A program made the position numbers and the translations under genes. Below the pieces are notes generated by a model. It did not search any database and had not been told where the DNA came from. It saw nothing but the letters and a program-made list of their open reading frames with translations. Below, one piece after another: positions 10,311 to 20,103 of a DNA stretch of 64,000 nt. Where the stretch lies: positions 27,708,367 through 27,772,366 of the forward strand of contig CM056580.1 of assembly GCA_029721435.1 (NCBI GenBank), read 5' to 3'. How positions within the stretch are numbered: position 1 is the stretch's first letter; each line of letters starts with the position of its first letter. Source of the stretch: Gymnothorax reevesii (Eukaryota > Chordata > Actinopteri > Anguilliformes > Muraenidae).

Positions 10311-11335
10311 ATCAGGTCAACGGCGGGAGATAATATTATTACGAATTGCATCAAATCAGCAATATATCTGTTCAAACCAGGCTGATCACAAATCGTAATC
10401 TCTTCAGTTGGAGTGTCGGATGCTCAATTTATCGGGGCAAAAACACTCTCATTTTCTAATTTCTCTTCCTCTTTCTTACTACAGTTGCAGTTGCCCCAGA
10501 AGCATGTTTAATCATCATTCAATACATGGTTGTAACAGAATCCACGGCACACCGATTTGCTAGTGTCGCATTGTTGAAACATAGTTGTTGTTTACGGGGT
10601 TTTCGAATGCATTTACAGAAGGGCTGCTTATTGAGTTTTTTAAATCATTTTGAAATAATGGTGGATTTCTGCAATTGCCAAGATATCTGGTATGCTTTCA
10701 AATATGTTTTTGAACAACATCAATTCAAAATGTATTAATTACTCAACTTGGGTCAAAAGTTAAGAATACAGCACATCTGGCACTTCTACCCCTGGGGATG
10801 AAGCTAGGTCAATTTGGTGGGGCAGTTGGAGCTTTTGGCCTTGAACTGGTTCCACTCCCAACGATTAAAACCTTTCTGATTTATACCTGCGAGTACACGA
10901 CTGGACAAAAATAATTTTAAAGAGAACCAAAGTTGTAACTAAGAAAAAAACCTGTTCAAAAAAAAAAAATTTTTTTTTTTTTGATTTTCCATTTAATTGT
11001 TAGATACCTACCATTTTCAGATACTTGCAAGTGATCTGCTTATTATCAGTGTATCATTCGTTCTTTTAATTTTCAATTGAGAATCCAAAATCAGAAAATG
11101 AAAAAATAATTTGTTGTTGCACTATTCATTAATGAATGACTTTGTCCTTGCAAGAAATTTTATACAAGTTGGCTGATGAGTTAGATGGCAAGCTGGTGAA
11201 GCTAGTTAGCTAACAACGCTATCTAGCTTGAGTAGGGGACATCCTGACTGTTGCATAAAGTAAAGTAAGTTTGCCGGCTAGCCGGTCTAGCAACTTTAAT
11301 CATAGGCAAGCGCCGACAGTGGGCTGTTTTCTAGG
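10311..11335. other. No gene seen
   Basis: The first 140 bases may continue the LINE fragment upstream. A homopolymer pair, A-run then T-run, lies at about 10,958-10,982. Nothing else is supported. Confidence 0.35.
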
Positions 11336-11339
11336 CAGT

Positions 11340-11640
11340 TAGTGGGGCTGAAATTTTTTCCATGGCCGAATTTTTGTCCCCCACTGCGCGGAACATAGAA
11401 TTCATGACCGTAACTAATCCTTGTTAGCAAGATATCTCAAGAACGAATTGACAGATTTTCTTCAAATTTGATGTCAACATGTATTAGGGTCATACCCCGG
11501 CGCCAGTTGATTTTGGTGACCTTCGCGTCACTCTCTAAGTCACACCGAGAGATTGCTCATTTTGACACGATTTCACATTTTGTGGCGGTGGGACAAAGTC
11601 ACGTTGGTGGCAAATACTTGTCTATATTGTGCATGTGGGT
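11340..11640. repeat. Dispersed repeat with AAGATATCTCAAGAACG wording
   Basis: Contains TTGTTAGCAAGATATCTCAAGAACG and GACAGATTTTCTTCAAATTTGATG, wording typical of a dispersed element related in style to the one near 7,880-8,110. No coding capacity. Confidence 0.45.
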
Positions 11641-11724
11641 AAGGTAGGCATAAGAATAGCCACTGTCTAATTATTCTGCCTCATCGTAAGCATAGACACT
11701 ACCATTTATAATGAACTTTACTAA

Positions 11725-12001
11725 CGTTGTGGTGAACTCCTGTTTGCACTGTTCACATTTGATAAGGTACATGCCTCCAATGTCTGCTTAACCAATGACA
11801 GCAACGTGGCCGTGTTTCCCTTGACCGGCGGTCACTTCAGCACTATAGAGCGGTTAGTGCGGGGGCATTATGAGGTGCATGATGACAGCATCAGTGTTAA
11901 ACTCATCGAGTGTACCTCCGGGAACACACACGCCCACCCGCTTTTCACGGCCACCTGCATGGAGTACTCCAACTCGAAGACCCACAGGGGCAAAAACAAA
12001 G
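11725..12001 (+). CDS. Exon-like open frame, unidentified spliced gene
   Basis: The frame is open from 11,725 and includes VHASNVCLTNDSNVAVFPLT, then GGHFSTIERLVRGHYEVHDD and SISVKLIECTSGNTHAHPLF. It ends at a splice donor (AAAG/GTAATC at 12,001/12,002). The composition reads like real protein (charged, mixed, no low complexity). I do not recognise the family. The exon would end in phase 1, but the best frame of the next exon needs phase 2, so either another exon lies between them or one boundary is wrong. The Tc1 element at 12,079 lies just after the donor. It could be part of a host gene or of a large gene-carrying transposon. Confidence 0.4.
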
Positions 12002-12078
12002 GTAATCAAATACGCCTTTTACTTCTCATGTGCAAGTACCGTTTGTATTGCAATGGTCACAAGCATCACACTAATGTA

Positions 12079-13660
12079 CAAAACCCAAAACCAGTGAAGT
12101 TGGCACGTTGTGTAAATGGTAAATAAAAACAGAATACAATGATTTGCAAATCCTTTTCAACCTATATTCAATTGAATACACAGCAATGACAAGTTACTAA
12201 ATGTTCAAACAGGTAAACTTTGTATTTTTTCGCAAATATTAGCTCATTTGGAATTTGATGCGTGCAACATGTTCCAAAAAAGCTGGCACAAGTGGCAAAA
12301 AAGACTGATTTGGAACATCCCACAGGTGAATGGGCTAATTTAGAACAGATGGGTGCCATGATTGGGTATAAAAGCAGCTTCCCTGAAATGCTCAGTCATT
12401 CTCAAACAAGGATGGGACGAGGGTCACCACTTAGTGAACAAATGCGTGAGCTGATCGTCGAACAGTTTGAAAACAACATTCCTCAACGAGCTATTGCAAG
12501 AAATTTAGGGATTTCATCATCTACGGTCCGTAATATCGTCAAAAGGTTCAAAGAATCTGGAGAAATCACTGCACGTAAGCAACAAGACTGAAAACCAACA
12601 TAGAATGCCCGTGACCTTCGATCCCTCAGGCGGTACTGCATCAAAAACCGACATCAGTGTGTAAAGGACATCACCACAAGGGCTCAGGAACACTTCAGAA
12701 AACCAATGTCAGTACCTACAGTTCGTTGCTACATCTGCAAGTGCAAGTTAAAACTCTACAATGCAAATCGAAAGCCGTTTATCAACAGCACCCAGAAACA
12801 CCGCCGGCTTCGCTGGGCCCAAGCTCATCTAAGATGGACTGATGTAAAGTGGAAAAGTGTTCTGTGGTCTGATGAGTCCACATTTCAAATTGTTTTTGGA
12901 AACTGTGGACGTCGTGTCCTCCGGACCAAAGAGGAAAAGAAGCATCCGGACTGTTATAGGCGCAAAGTTCAAAAGCCAGCATCTGTGATGTTATGGGGGT
13001 GTATTAGTGCTCAAGGCATGGGCAACTTACACATATGTGAAGGCACCATCAATGCTGAAAGGTACATACAGGTTTTGGAGCAACATATGTTGCCATCCAA
13101 GCAACGTCTTTTTCATGGATGCCCTGCTTATTTCAGCAAGACAATGCCAAGCCACATTCTGCACGTGTTACAACAGCATGGCTCCGTAGTAAAAGAGTGC
13201 AGGTACTAGACTGGCCTGCCTGTAGTCCAGACCTGTCTCCCATTGAAAATGTGTGGCACATTATGAAGCGTAAAATACGACAACGGAGACCCCGGACTGT
13301 GGAACAACTTAAGCTGTACATCAAGCAAGAATGGGAAAGAGTTCCACCTGAAAAGCTTCAAAAATTGGTCTCCTCAGTTCCCAAACGTTTACTAAGCGTC
13401 GTTAAAAGGAAAGGCGATGTAACACAGTGGTAAAAAGGCCCCTGTGCCAACTTCTTTGCAATGTGTTGCTGCCTTTAAATTCTAAGTTAATGATTATTTT
13501 CAAAAAAAAAAAAAAGTTTCTCAGTTTGAACATTAAACATCTTGTCTTTGCAGTGTATTCAATTGAATATAAGTTGAAAAGGATTTACAAATCATTGTAC
13601 AAATGTACAAATCTACGATTTACATACCGGTTTACAACTTCACTGGTTTTGGGTTTTGTG
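12079..13660 (+). mobile_element. Near full-length Tc1-like transposon, copy 1
   Basis: Ends are CAAAACCCAAAACCAGTGAA on the left and, reverse complemented, CACAAAACCCAAAACCAGTG on the right. They are flanked by TA at 12,077-12,078 and 13,661-13,662, the normal Tc1/mariner target duplication. The inverted repeats are long, about 200 bases, and share TTGCAAATCCTTTTCAAC-type and CAATTGAATA-type blocks. Between them lies a full-length but broken transposase. Two further copies of the same family occur at 48,930 and 60,411 on the opposite strand. The element sits within the intron of the unidentified exon series at 11,725-14,685. Confidence 0.92.
12412..13433 (+). pseudogene. Tc1-like transposase (DD34E), one stop and one frameshift
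   Basis: Starts MGRGSPLSEQMRELIVEQF with a helix-turn-helix (AIARNLGISSSTVRNIVKRF). Then comes the catalytic core with SDESTFQ (first D), QQDNAKPH (second D) and DLSPIENVW (E). Exactly 34 residues separate the last D and E, which is the Tc1 DD34E signature. A nuclear transposase of this kind would cut and paste its own ends. Two lesions disable it. A TGA at 12,589-12,591 stands where the related copies have CGA, a typical CpG decay. A one-base loss near 13,125 shifts the frame just before the second aspartate. The end is the TAA at 13,431-13,433. Total length, about 340 codons, fits the family. Confidence 0.9.
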
Positions 13661-13812
13661 TAAAAGCATGTGATTAACGGAGCGTTCAAGGATATCATAT
13701 TTGCCATCATGTTCTATTAGCTACGATGTTGTTTTTGGATATGTGCATGTGCTTAATGGCAACATTAAAGTTTTGTCATCCACTCACACTACCCCCCCTC
13801 CAAAATATGCAG

Positions 13813-14003
13813 CAACGTCTTCATCGCTGAGCTTGTGGATGGCCAGTCGGAGACTAGCAAAACACTCACAGTGCATTTCTCTGAATTTGCTAAGTATGCC
13901 GGTAACAGAAGCATCAAAGTCAGTGATGCCCTTGAAGAAGAGGACTCAATTATCCTCACTGATGGCCAGGGTAAAAAAATCATGGACTCTGAAGGAACCA
14001 GAG
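13813..14003 (+). CDS. Internal exon-like frame, unidentified spliced gene
   Basis: Preceded by a splice acceptor (TATGCAG) and followed by a donor (AGAG/GTATTG). The frame from 13,814 reads NVFIAELVDGQSETSKTLTV, then HFSEFAKYAGNRSIKVSDAL and EEEDSIILTDGQGKKIMDSE. It is acidic, without stops across the whole exon, and codon use looks protein-like. The family is not recognised. It ends in phase 1, which joins cleanly to the next exon at 14,537 to make a glycine codon. Alternatives are a transposon-borne gene or a decayed host gene. Confidence 0.45.
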
Positions 14004-14536
14004 GTATTGTTTATGTGATGGGTGCAGGAATACAACACTATTCCTATTTGTTATGTATGCTTTAACTCAGTTGCAGTAGAGTCATTGTCTGTTGGTTTCT
14101 TAAGACCTTCAGGTTACAACCCTATGCACCTCTGAACCCCCTGATAAAAGCCGCCCCTTCTCCTGCCACATCACACCTCCTCACGTCCACTAGCTGTGGC
14201 ATTGCTCATTAGAGCTAAGGTTTTAGGTGCACGTTGCCTAGCTGGCACATCATCACAGATGCTACGCGAGCATCTCTTCATTTCCACTCGCCATGGAGGT
14301 ATACGTGCTTCATTAGCACAAGGCTTTCAAGGTAAAAGCCTAACCAGTAAGTATTCTCATACCCTGCACGACCGCTGGCTGTGGTCATTTTCACAAGTGC
14401 TTGGCGAGCACTTTGGTACTGGGAGCACGTCGCCTTGCTGGCGCTCTTCACGTCCATTAGCAGTGGCACAATCCATCCGCGCTTAGCTAGCGCAAAATGC
14501 TTGTAATTTCTCTAATGTGTGTATTTTGTCTTTCAG
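14004..14536 (+). other. Probable intron
   Basis: Begins GTATTG and ends with a pyrimidine-rich tract and TTTCAG. It contains degenerate repeated wording (TCCACTAGCTGTGGCA near 14,187, CCATTAGCAGTGGCA near 14,454, ACGAGCA/GCGAGCA-type blocks), suggesting local tandem-type repetition. Confidence 0.35.
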
Positions 14537-14685
14537 GTATGTTCATTGCCATGATTCCTCGGTCCTCCAAGTCTCTCCTTTTGGGGGGCGGCTTCGCCTC
14601 TGCCTACTCCGCAGGCAGATCAGCACCCCTCCTTGCTGGAAGGTCCATGGGGACGGAGTCATCGCCAAAGATTTTGACGAATTAA
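14537..14685 (+). CDS. Terminal exon-like frame, unidentified spliced gene
   Basis: After the acceptor at 14,536 the frame in phase with the preceding exon reads GMFIAMIPRSSKSLLLGGGF, then ASAYSAGRSAPLLAGRSMGT, and stops at TAA 14,683-14,685. A polyadenylation signal AATAAA follows at 14,709-14,714. A second open frame overlaps the same exon and reads through to 14,729, so the coding phase rests on the splice join. No domain is recognised. Weak splice evidence plus a poly(A) signal support a transcript end here. Confidence 0.4.
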
Positions 14686-14708
14686 TTTCATTGTTAATTC
14701 CATTGTCA

Positions 14709-14714
14709 AATAAA
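14709..14714 (+). promoter_or_regulatory. Polyadenylation signal AATAAA
   Basis: A canonical hexamer 24 bases after the stop codon of the terminal exon-like frame. Confidence 0.4.
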
Positions 14715-14992
14715 TCTTTCTCATTTTAATTCCGAAGTCTTCGTGATTGAAATAGCCGTATTGCCCAAGTACCTAAAGCTCAAAAGTTGTTCAAAATAAA
14801 CTTTGTATTTATGACTTCCAATAACCAATAGCTGTTAAAACACAAATGAATAAAATAATGGTATTACAGGGAACGTTTAATCTGCCTCACAAGGGAAAAA
14901 AAATGTCATTAAAGCATTTGTCAAATACCGTAGATTCTAAAACTTTTCTGAATCACATTTGCAGGTCCAGTGGTTGAGCCCATGGTTTCATC

Positions 14993-15154
14993 ATGCTGCC
15001 AAAGCCTCAAAGCTGCAGGAGCTGCACTGATGAGTGGCAGAAAAATTCTTCCATTTGCCCAAAATGTCGAGCTGGTCAGTTTAATGAGAACATTGAAAGA
15101 CTGACTGGTTTCTCTGTTGCACTTGCTGCACTGGGAAACATACTCTGTCAGTAA
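14993..15154 (+). CDS. Small zinc-ribbon-like reading frame (53 residues)
   Basis: ATG 14,993 to TAA 15,152-15,154 encodes MLPKPQSCRSCTDEWQKNSS, then ICPKCRAGQFNENIERLTGF, and a short hydrophobic tail. Cysteines at residues 8, 11, 22 and 25 form C-x2-C...C-x2-C, the spacing of a zinc ribbon or treble-clef knuckle. An upstream in-frame TGA at 14,975 and a splice acceptor at 14,964 leave the true start uncertain; it may be the last exon of a spliced gene. It follows the exon series on the same strand. Family unknown, function not assigned. Confidence 0.35.
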   Translation: MLPKPQSCRSCTDEWQKNSSICPKCRAGQFNENIERLTGFSVALAALGNILCQ

Positions 15155-15159
15155 TATTG

Positions 15160-15600
15160 TTTAGTATGCACCCTTGCACAGTTTTTCTGTTTTAATTACT
15201 TAAAGCATTTTAAATCTGCAGTCCAAGCAGAGTTTGATGTGCATACTGTTGATAGGTTATCTTGATATCATATTTGCAGTCATGTTTTGATGCTGTAAAC
15301 TTCAGGGGCATTTTTAAATTTGCAGAATTGTATGGTCATGTTTCAGATTTTCTTGTTAAAAAAACAGGAAACTAATACCTATGTGGAAAAATTCTCTGGC
15401 TGTAATATTCTTTAGTATGCACATTTGCACAGTTTAAGTTTGATGTGCATACTGTTGATAGGTTATCTTGATATCATATTTGCTGTCATGTTTTGATGCC
15501 GTAAACTTCAGGGGAATTTTTAAATTTACACTATTTTATGTTCATGCTTCAGATTGTATTGTTAAAAAACAGGAAAGTAATACCTTTTTGGTGATGCTGG
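15160..15600 (+). repeat. Tandem direct duplication, about 190-250 bp per copy
   Basis: The block starting TTTAGTATGCACCCTTGCACAG (about 15,158) and running through TTTGATGTGCATACTGTTGATAG and TTATCTTGATATCATATTTGC recurs from about 15,412 with small differences and an internal deletion of about 50 bases in the second copy. Both copies end near AACAGGAAA(C/G)TAATACCT. Confidence 0.75.
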
Positions 15601-16006
15601 TGCAATGGTGTTGTTTTTTTATTTATTTTTTTAATGTGCAAGATCTAATTTTACCTGAAAAATGTTGAATACAACAGTTCAAAGCAATGAGAGTTTGACA
15701 GTAGCAGGGTACAGTGGCAGCTTTGCATTATTTTTACATCAGTATTGGGCAAAGTTAGTTTTATAAGGCCAATATGTAGCCAGAACTCTGTTTAGCAAGA
15801 ATAACACATATGGAGCTGATCTAACTACTAAGTTTTGCTCCATGAAATGATCCTTATGGGCCACTGGTGTAGTTTTGCTCTATGAAATGATCCTTATAGG
15901 CCACTGGTGAATACACTAACAAGACAGAAGAAAACATGAGCTCATCACTTCACAAGAACATCAGGACAAATTAACTTGAATACCAGCCAGCATTTAAGTT
16001 TCTTTT
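15601..16006. other. No gene seen
   Basis: Contains a short tandem duplication of TTTTGCTC(C/T)ATGAAATGATC at about 15,834 and 15,872. Nothing else supported. Confidence 0.45.
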
Positions 16007-16601
16007 TCAGACATATCTTCGGATGACATTGATGAGGTACAGCAAGGCATCTTGGAATGGAGTATTGTCATAGTTCACCACATGATTGAAAAGAAGTGAG
16101 AGGTCAGGATAGTTTGTTGTGAAATCCTGTTCTGCATGACATTTATCCCCCTCAGAAGAAAATGGGTCATTTCCAAAACCTGATTCCCCAGACAGGCTGG
16201 CCGCAACAGAAGCAGTGGGCAGCCGGACAGCCAGCAGCTGCAAGTTCATTGGGTATCCCACGTCCTTAAACAAGGATGAATGGAAATGAATAACAAATAA
16301 AGCAAGGCTCTTCATTTTGACTGTGGGCCAAGTTTAAAAAAAAAAAAAAAAAACTTGATTAACTGAATATTTACAACATAATCATACCTGGGATCTGGTG
16401 TTGATTCCAAGATTGCACCACTCTAGCTGGTCCAATTTCACTTAATGCTAGGTTGGAGGTGCTAAATTTGGTCACATTGTCCTCCATGTTGATTAATTCT
16501 TAGTCCAACAGGTGTACGAGGGCCTGTTTCAATGGGTAGTTCACTCTATTGTTCACCTTGGGCCAAATCCTTTCCACTCGAAGATTCTTTTGAGCACAGA
16601 A
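16007..16601 (-). pseudogene. Integrase-core protein, C-terminal spliced remnant
   Basis: Two exons on the minus strand. The first (about 16,601 down to 16,388) reads [20 protein letters not shown] and, after a TAA stop, ends [10 protein letters not shown] at a donor. The second (16,320 down to 16,007) begins after a CCCACAG acceptor and reads through FGNDPFSSEG, PDLSLLFNHV and TPFQDALLYLINVIRRYV to a TGA. The splice phases match (a valine codon is completed across the junction). The R-x-E-R-x-W and S-W-N-x-H-x-I-P blocks resemble the end of the integrase core of fish transposon proteins with a C-terminal extension. The in-frame stop after ALVHLLD makes this a pseudogene. Catalytic residues upstream are not visible. 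Confidence 0.55.
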
Positions 16602-16738
16602 CATTATTTCCTATTGGATGAAAATACAACTGGAGAAAATGTAACTGTAGATTGTAGAACAGTTGCAGGAGCTGTGTATAGTGCCATATAGGCAGTGCTT
16701 TCACAGATTGCAAGAATTTGATGACTATCGTTTTAAAT

Positions 16739-17286
16739 TCAAGCAGCCACTTCAATGTTCATTTCGGGATTAAATTGTGAAAGGACCATTGTACCAGTGC
16801 TGTTTCCTGGCCACTGTAGATGCAAGATTGTGGCCTCTGTGGGAGAGGACCTCTGATGTGTGAAATCAAGACTGAGTCTACTTCTGCACAGCTTTATTGC
16901 AGAAAATTTGATGCAAACGGTTTTAGGAACACAAATTAGAAACCGTGAAAGAACTCGAAAATTGTTTAAAATAGGTGTCTTCCCTTGCAAGACGAAGGCA
17001 TGAGATCCTTCGATCTTGAACATGCTTCTGGTTTCCCTAGGAAAACTGGTCCCCCATATGACTTCCATCACATAATGTGCATCAATTTACATTATTTAGG
17101 ATACATTTCATATCTCTCAGAATGAAAATAGAGTGGCATTAATTTCCAGAAACGAGGCGAGTAACATAACAGTGTATGGATTTGATGAAAGTTATGCAAC
17201 CAAACAAACCCTTCGGGCTTCATTGGTAATTCCACAAATGTACGCCGTTTGATGAAGTTCAAAAGGCCTGACACAAAAAGTGACAT
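16739..17286 (-). other. Open frames upstream of the integrase-like remnant, uncertain
   Basis: Two minus-strand frames of 110 and 64 residues (16,739-17,071 and 17,092-17,286) lie upstream of the integrase-like exons. They include MEVIWGTSFPRE. They may be earlier exons of the same remnant or chance. Partial similarity of the M-E-V-I-W-G part to plus-strand sequence at 18,180-18,215 hints at coding descent. No domain recognised. Confidence 0.2.
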
Positions 17287-17469
17287 TAGTTTTCCTTAAG
17301 TCCACAATATAACTTTGGTTATAAAATTAAGTTAATGTTGTAGTTGAAGTAATAGCTCACGCTAACGTTAGACTGCCTGCTTATACAGATTGCTGACTCG
17401 CTTTAGCAAATTCCAGACCCAGCGTGAAGGCCTTGTTGTATTGCTCCAAAGTATGAACTCGAAATTCCA

Positions 17470-17700
17470 TCTTGAAGAGATATTATTGAACCCCATGGGG
17501 TAATTTGTCCTCTGCATTTGACCCATCCTATTGTTAAGAGCAGTGGGCAGCCACCGAGCAATACCAGGGACCAACTATAGTTCTAGAACCAGTACCTTGG
17601 TCAGATGCACTGGTAGGGTACTGCAAGCGCCACACAGAAAGGCCCCAGGCCGGATTCAAACCCACAACCTTCTTGCTAGCCACTACACCACCATGCTGCC
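17470..17700 (+). repeat. Dispersed teleost repeat (TTTGTCCTCTGCATTTGACCC)
   Basis: Contains TTTGTCCTCTGCATTTGACCC, AGCAGTGGGCAGCCACCGAGC and AGAAAGGCCCCAGGCCGGATTCAAACCC, common fish repeat wording. Open frames across it are artefacts. Confidence 0.65.
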
Positions 17701-18383
17701 CATTAACCTTCAAATGCTACCTACATGTAGCACTTCACATTTGTTGGCCAGCTAGCTAGCAGATATTACAGTGCAAGCAAATTGTCACCTATTTGGAAAG
17801 CTAGCTACCTAGCTATCATAACAGTACAAGCGAACTGTAGCAAGCTAGTTTACAAGTCATTATTACAATACTAGTGAACAATGGCATAACGTTTGCGAAC
17901 TTTACTTTTGTACTGATCATTGAGTTTGAATGGTTAGATGACAGCAAAATGGCTGAAACTATCTGGTCAGCAACCGCTTCCAAATACTAAACCAAACCAA
18001 ACGCACCCACCCATGCACTGCAATGGTTGGTTAAATAATGAACTTGTTTTAGGTGTAATCCTACAATAGAATTTGAAATGATAAGACTTGGGTTATTTAT
18101 TTCAGTCAAGACTTCCCTAAGTTCCCTAGAGTGAAAACCAAGTAGATGAAAATGATGCAAATTGATGTGCATTATGCAACAGAAGTCATATGGGGGGCCA
18201 ATTTTCCCAGAGGGCAGGGGTGGAAGGACAAGATTTTCCGTGACACCTGCTCTCCATGTAGATAAAAAGGGTCATTCTCGCCTAAATTAGACATGACTAT
18301 CTTTGCATTTTGTTTTTTGATCCATGCACAAAATATAAAACGTAAAAGACAAATTGTTATTTATTTTTTGGTATCCGATTCAT
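17701..18383. other. No gene seen
   Basis: Rich in GCTAGCTA-type words. A 50-base stretch at 18,160-18,212 is an inverted, diverged match to 17,037-17,093. Confidence 0.35.
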
Positions 18384-18413
18384 TATTATTTATTTATTTA
18401 TTTATTTTATTAA
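18384..18413 (+). repeat. (TTTA)n microsatellite
   Basis: A run of ATTT units, imperfect at both edges. Confidence 0.85.
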
Positions 18414-18611
18414 AACCTCCAACAAGTGGAGAAACAAACATATACAATAAAATGAGGAAAATACGACACATCAATGTTCATACAAATTCAAAATGATTTA
18501 GTTAAAAGCTTAACTAGAATATATTCATTTGTGCAAAGTTTTATATTATTATCTTATAAAAGTAGAGAATGCAGGGAATCGACCAGACGACAAGGAGTAT
18601 AATGACTATAT

Positions 18612-19110
18612 TTGCCAGCAGCCATACCACTATTCGATCAGCTTCAGCTGCGTGGCTGAAGCTAAGCAGGTGTGGGCTTGGCCAGTACTTGGATGGGAGA
18701 CCACTGAGGAAAACCAGGTTGCTGCTGGAAGAGGTGTTGGTGGGCCAGTAGGTTGCGATCTTCCCTCTGGCGGGATAATCCCCAATGCCCCAGAGCAGTG
18801 ACGGGGACACTGTACTGAAGGAGACGCCGTCTTTCGGATGAGATGTTAAACCGAGGTCCTGACTCACAGTGGTCATTAAAGATCCTATGACACTCTTCGA
18901 TAAGAGTAGGGAGTTCCCCGGTGTCATGGCTAAAGTCCCAACCTGGCTCTTTCGATCTGCCGCCTAATCATCCCCTGATCTAATTGGCTGTGCAATTCCT
19001 CTGTCCCTCCCCACCTCCTCCCCCAGGGCTCCCTTGAAAAAGAGATTTCAATCTCAACGGGACTTCCCTGGTTAAATAAGGGTAAAATAAAAAAAAATAA
19101 ATAAATAAAA
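18612..19110 (+). mobile_element. 5S rRNA-derived SINE (SINE3 type)
   Basis: The head resembles 5S rRNA: GCCATACCAC, GAAGCTAAGCAGGTGTGGGC and AGTACTTGGATGGGAGACCA, which include the 5S internal control regions A and C used by RNA polymerase III. The body continues with TGAGATGTTAAACCGAGGTCC and AAGAGTAGGGAGTTCCCCGG, and the tail ends in (ATAAA)-type repeats at about 19,090-19,110. A 5S-derived head defines SINE3-like elements known from fish. It is not a 5S gene, because the 5S head breaks off and no T-run terminator follows it. Confidence 0.85.
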
Positions 19111-20080
19111 CTAGAATAACTTTGCTTATGTACAATCCGACTAGAAGGAGAGACACCCATACCAATGACTCGATCAATTAAAGTACCAGGTATACGTAAA
19201 TCCTCAGTGCAAGTCGTTTTTTTTTTTCATTTTCCAATTTTGGATTCTCACGAATGATACATGGATTGCTTATCTCTACACTGGAGTGGTGGCTGTTAGG
19301 AGACAATAACTATCCATAAACAATATGGCTGATTACACCATATATCGTACCTACAACAGCGCATGAATTTCTGTTCAATGTAAAATGCAAAGAAACACAA
19401 ACTGTAATAGAAAGTTTGGAGTTCTGAAAATGTTCTCTCACTTTGAGCATAAGCACAAGAGCAGATCTGTTTCCTCTGCAGGTAACCACTCTTTCTGACT
19501 GCTCGGCAAATTCATCATCATATCCTTTTAAAGGGAATGCAGGATGACACTGACTGCTTTATTTCATCTTGCAACCAAAACACGGCTAAGATTAACACAC
19601 TAAGCACAACCCTTTGCTCCTTACCTTGTGCTCAGATTAACATTAAGCTAGCAAAGGCAAATTTGTAGACGCCCAAAATGCACTTGTGCAATGCACTTTA
19701 GAATGTCTGCTCAGATCCTTAAAATTGAGCTCAAAATGTTTTACATGGCCTTCCTTTAGAAGCCACCCTGAACCACCCTGAAGCAGACATAACATCTGAA
19801 GCAGTTCTCATGTCAGAGCGTGACATTACATTTAATTATGACTGGCAAGGACAGCTATGAGCTGCCTTGACATTGTCAGGCCTTGCAGAAATTAAACAAT
19901 GTTTATATTTGCTTTAGAAAAGTATTTTTTATCATTTAGATTAACCCAGAAACAACATTGGTTGTAAAGTTAAGGAAAGTGATAATGATGTGGAAAATAG
20001 CTGGCATATTTCATTATATTGCATCATATTTTTTCCACTGCTTGGTCAGAATTTCCAAATTCGCCCCCTCCTCCCACCGC
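19111..20080. other. No gene seen
   Basis: Non-repetitive by eye, with no supported reading frame. Could contain conserved non-coding sequence; not testable here. Confidence 0.35.
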
Positions 20081-20103
20081 TACACACACACACACACACA
20101 CAT
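20081..20103 (+). repeat. (CA)n microsatellite
   Basis: About eleven CA units. Confidence 0.9.

Noticed and set aside
18612..18760. A 5S rRNA gene
   Set aside because: Only scattered 5S blocks are present, they run into a SINE body, and there is no T-run terminator after position 120.
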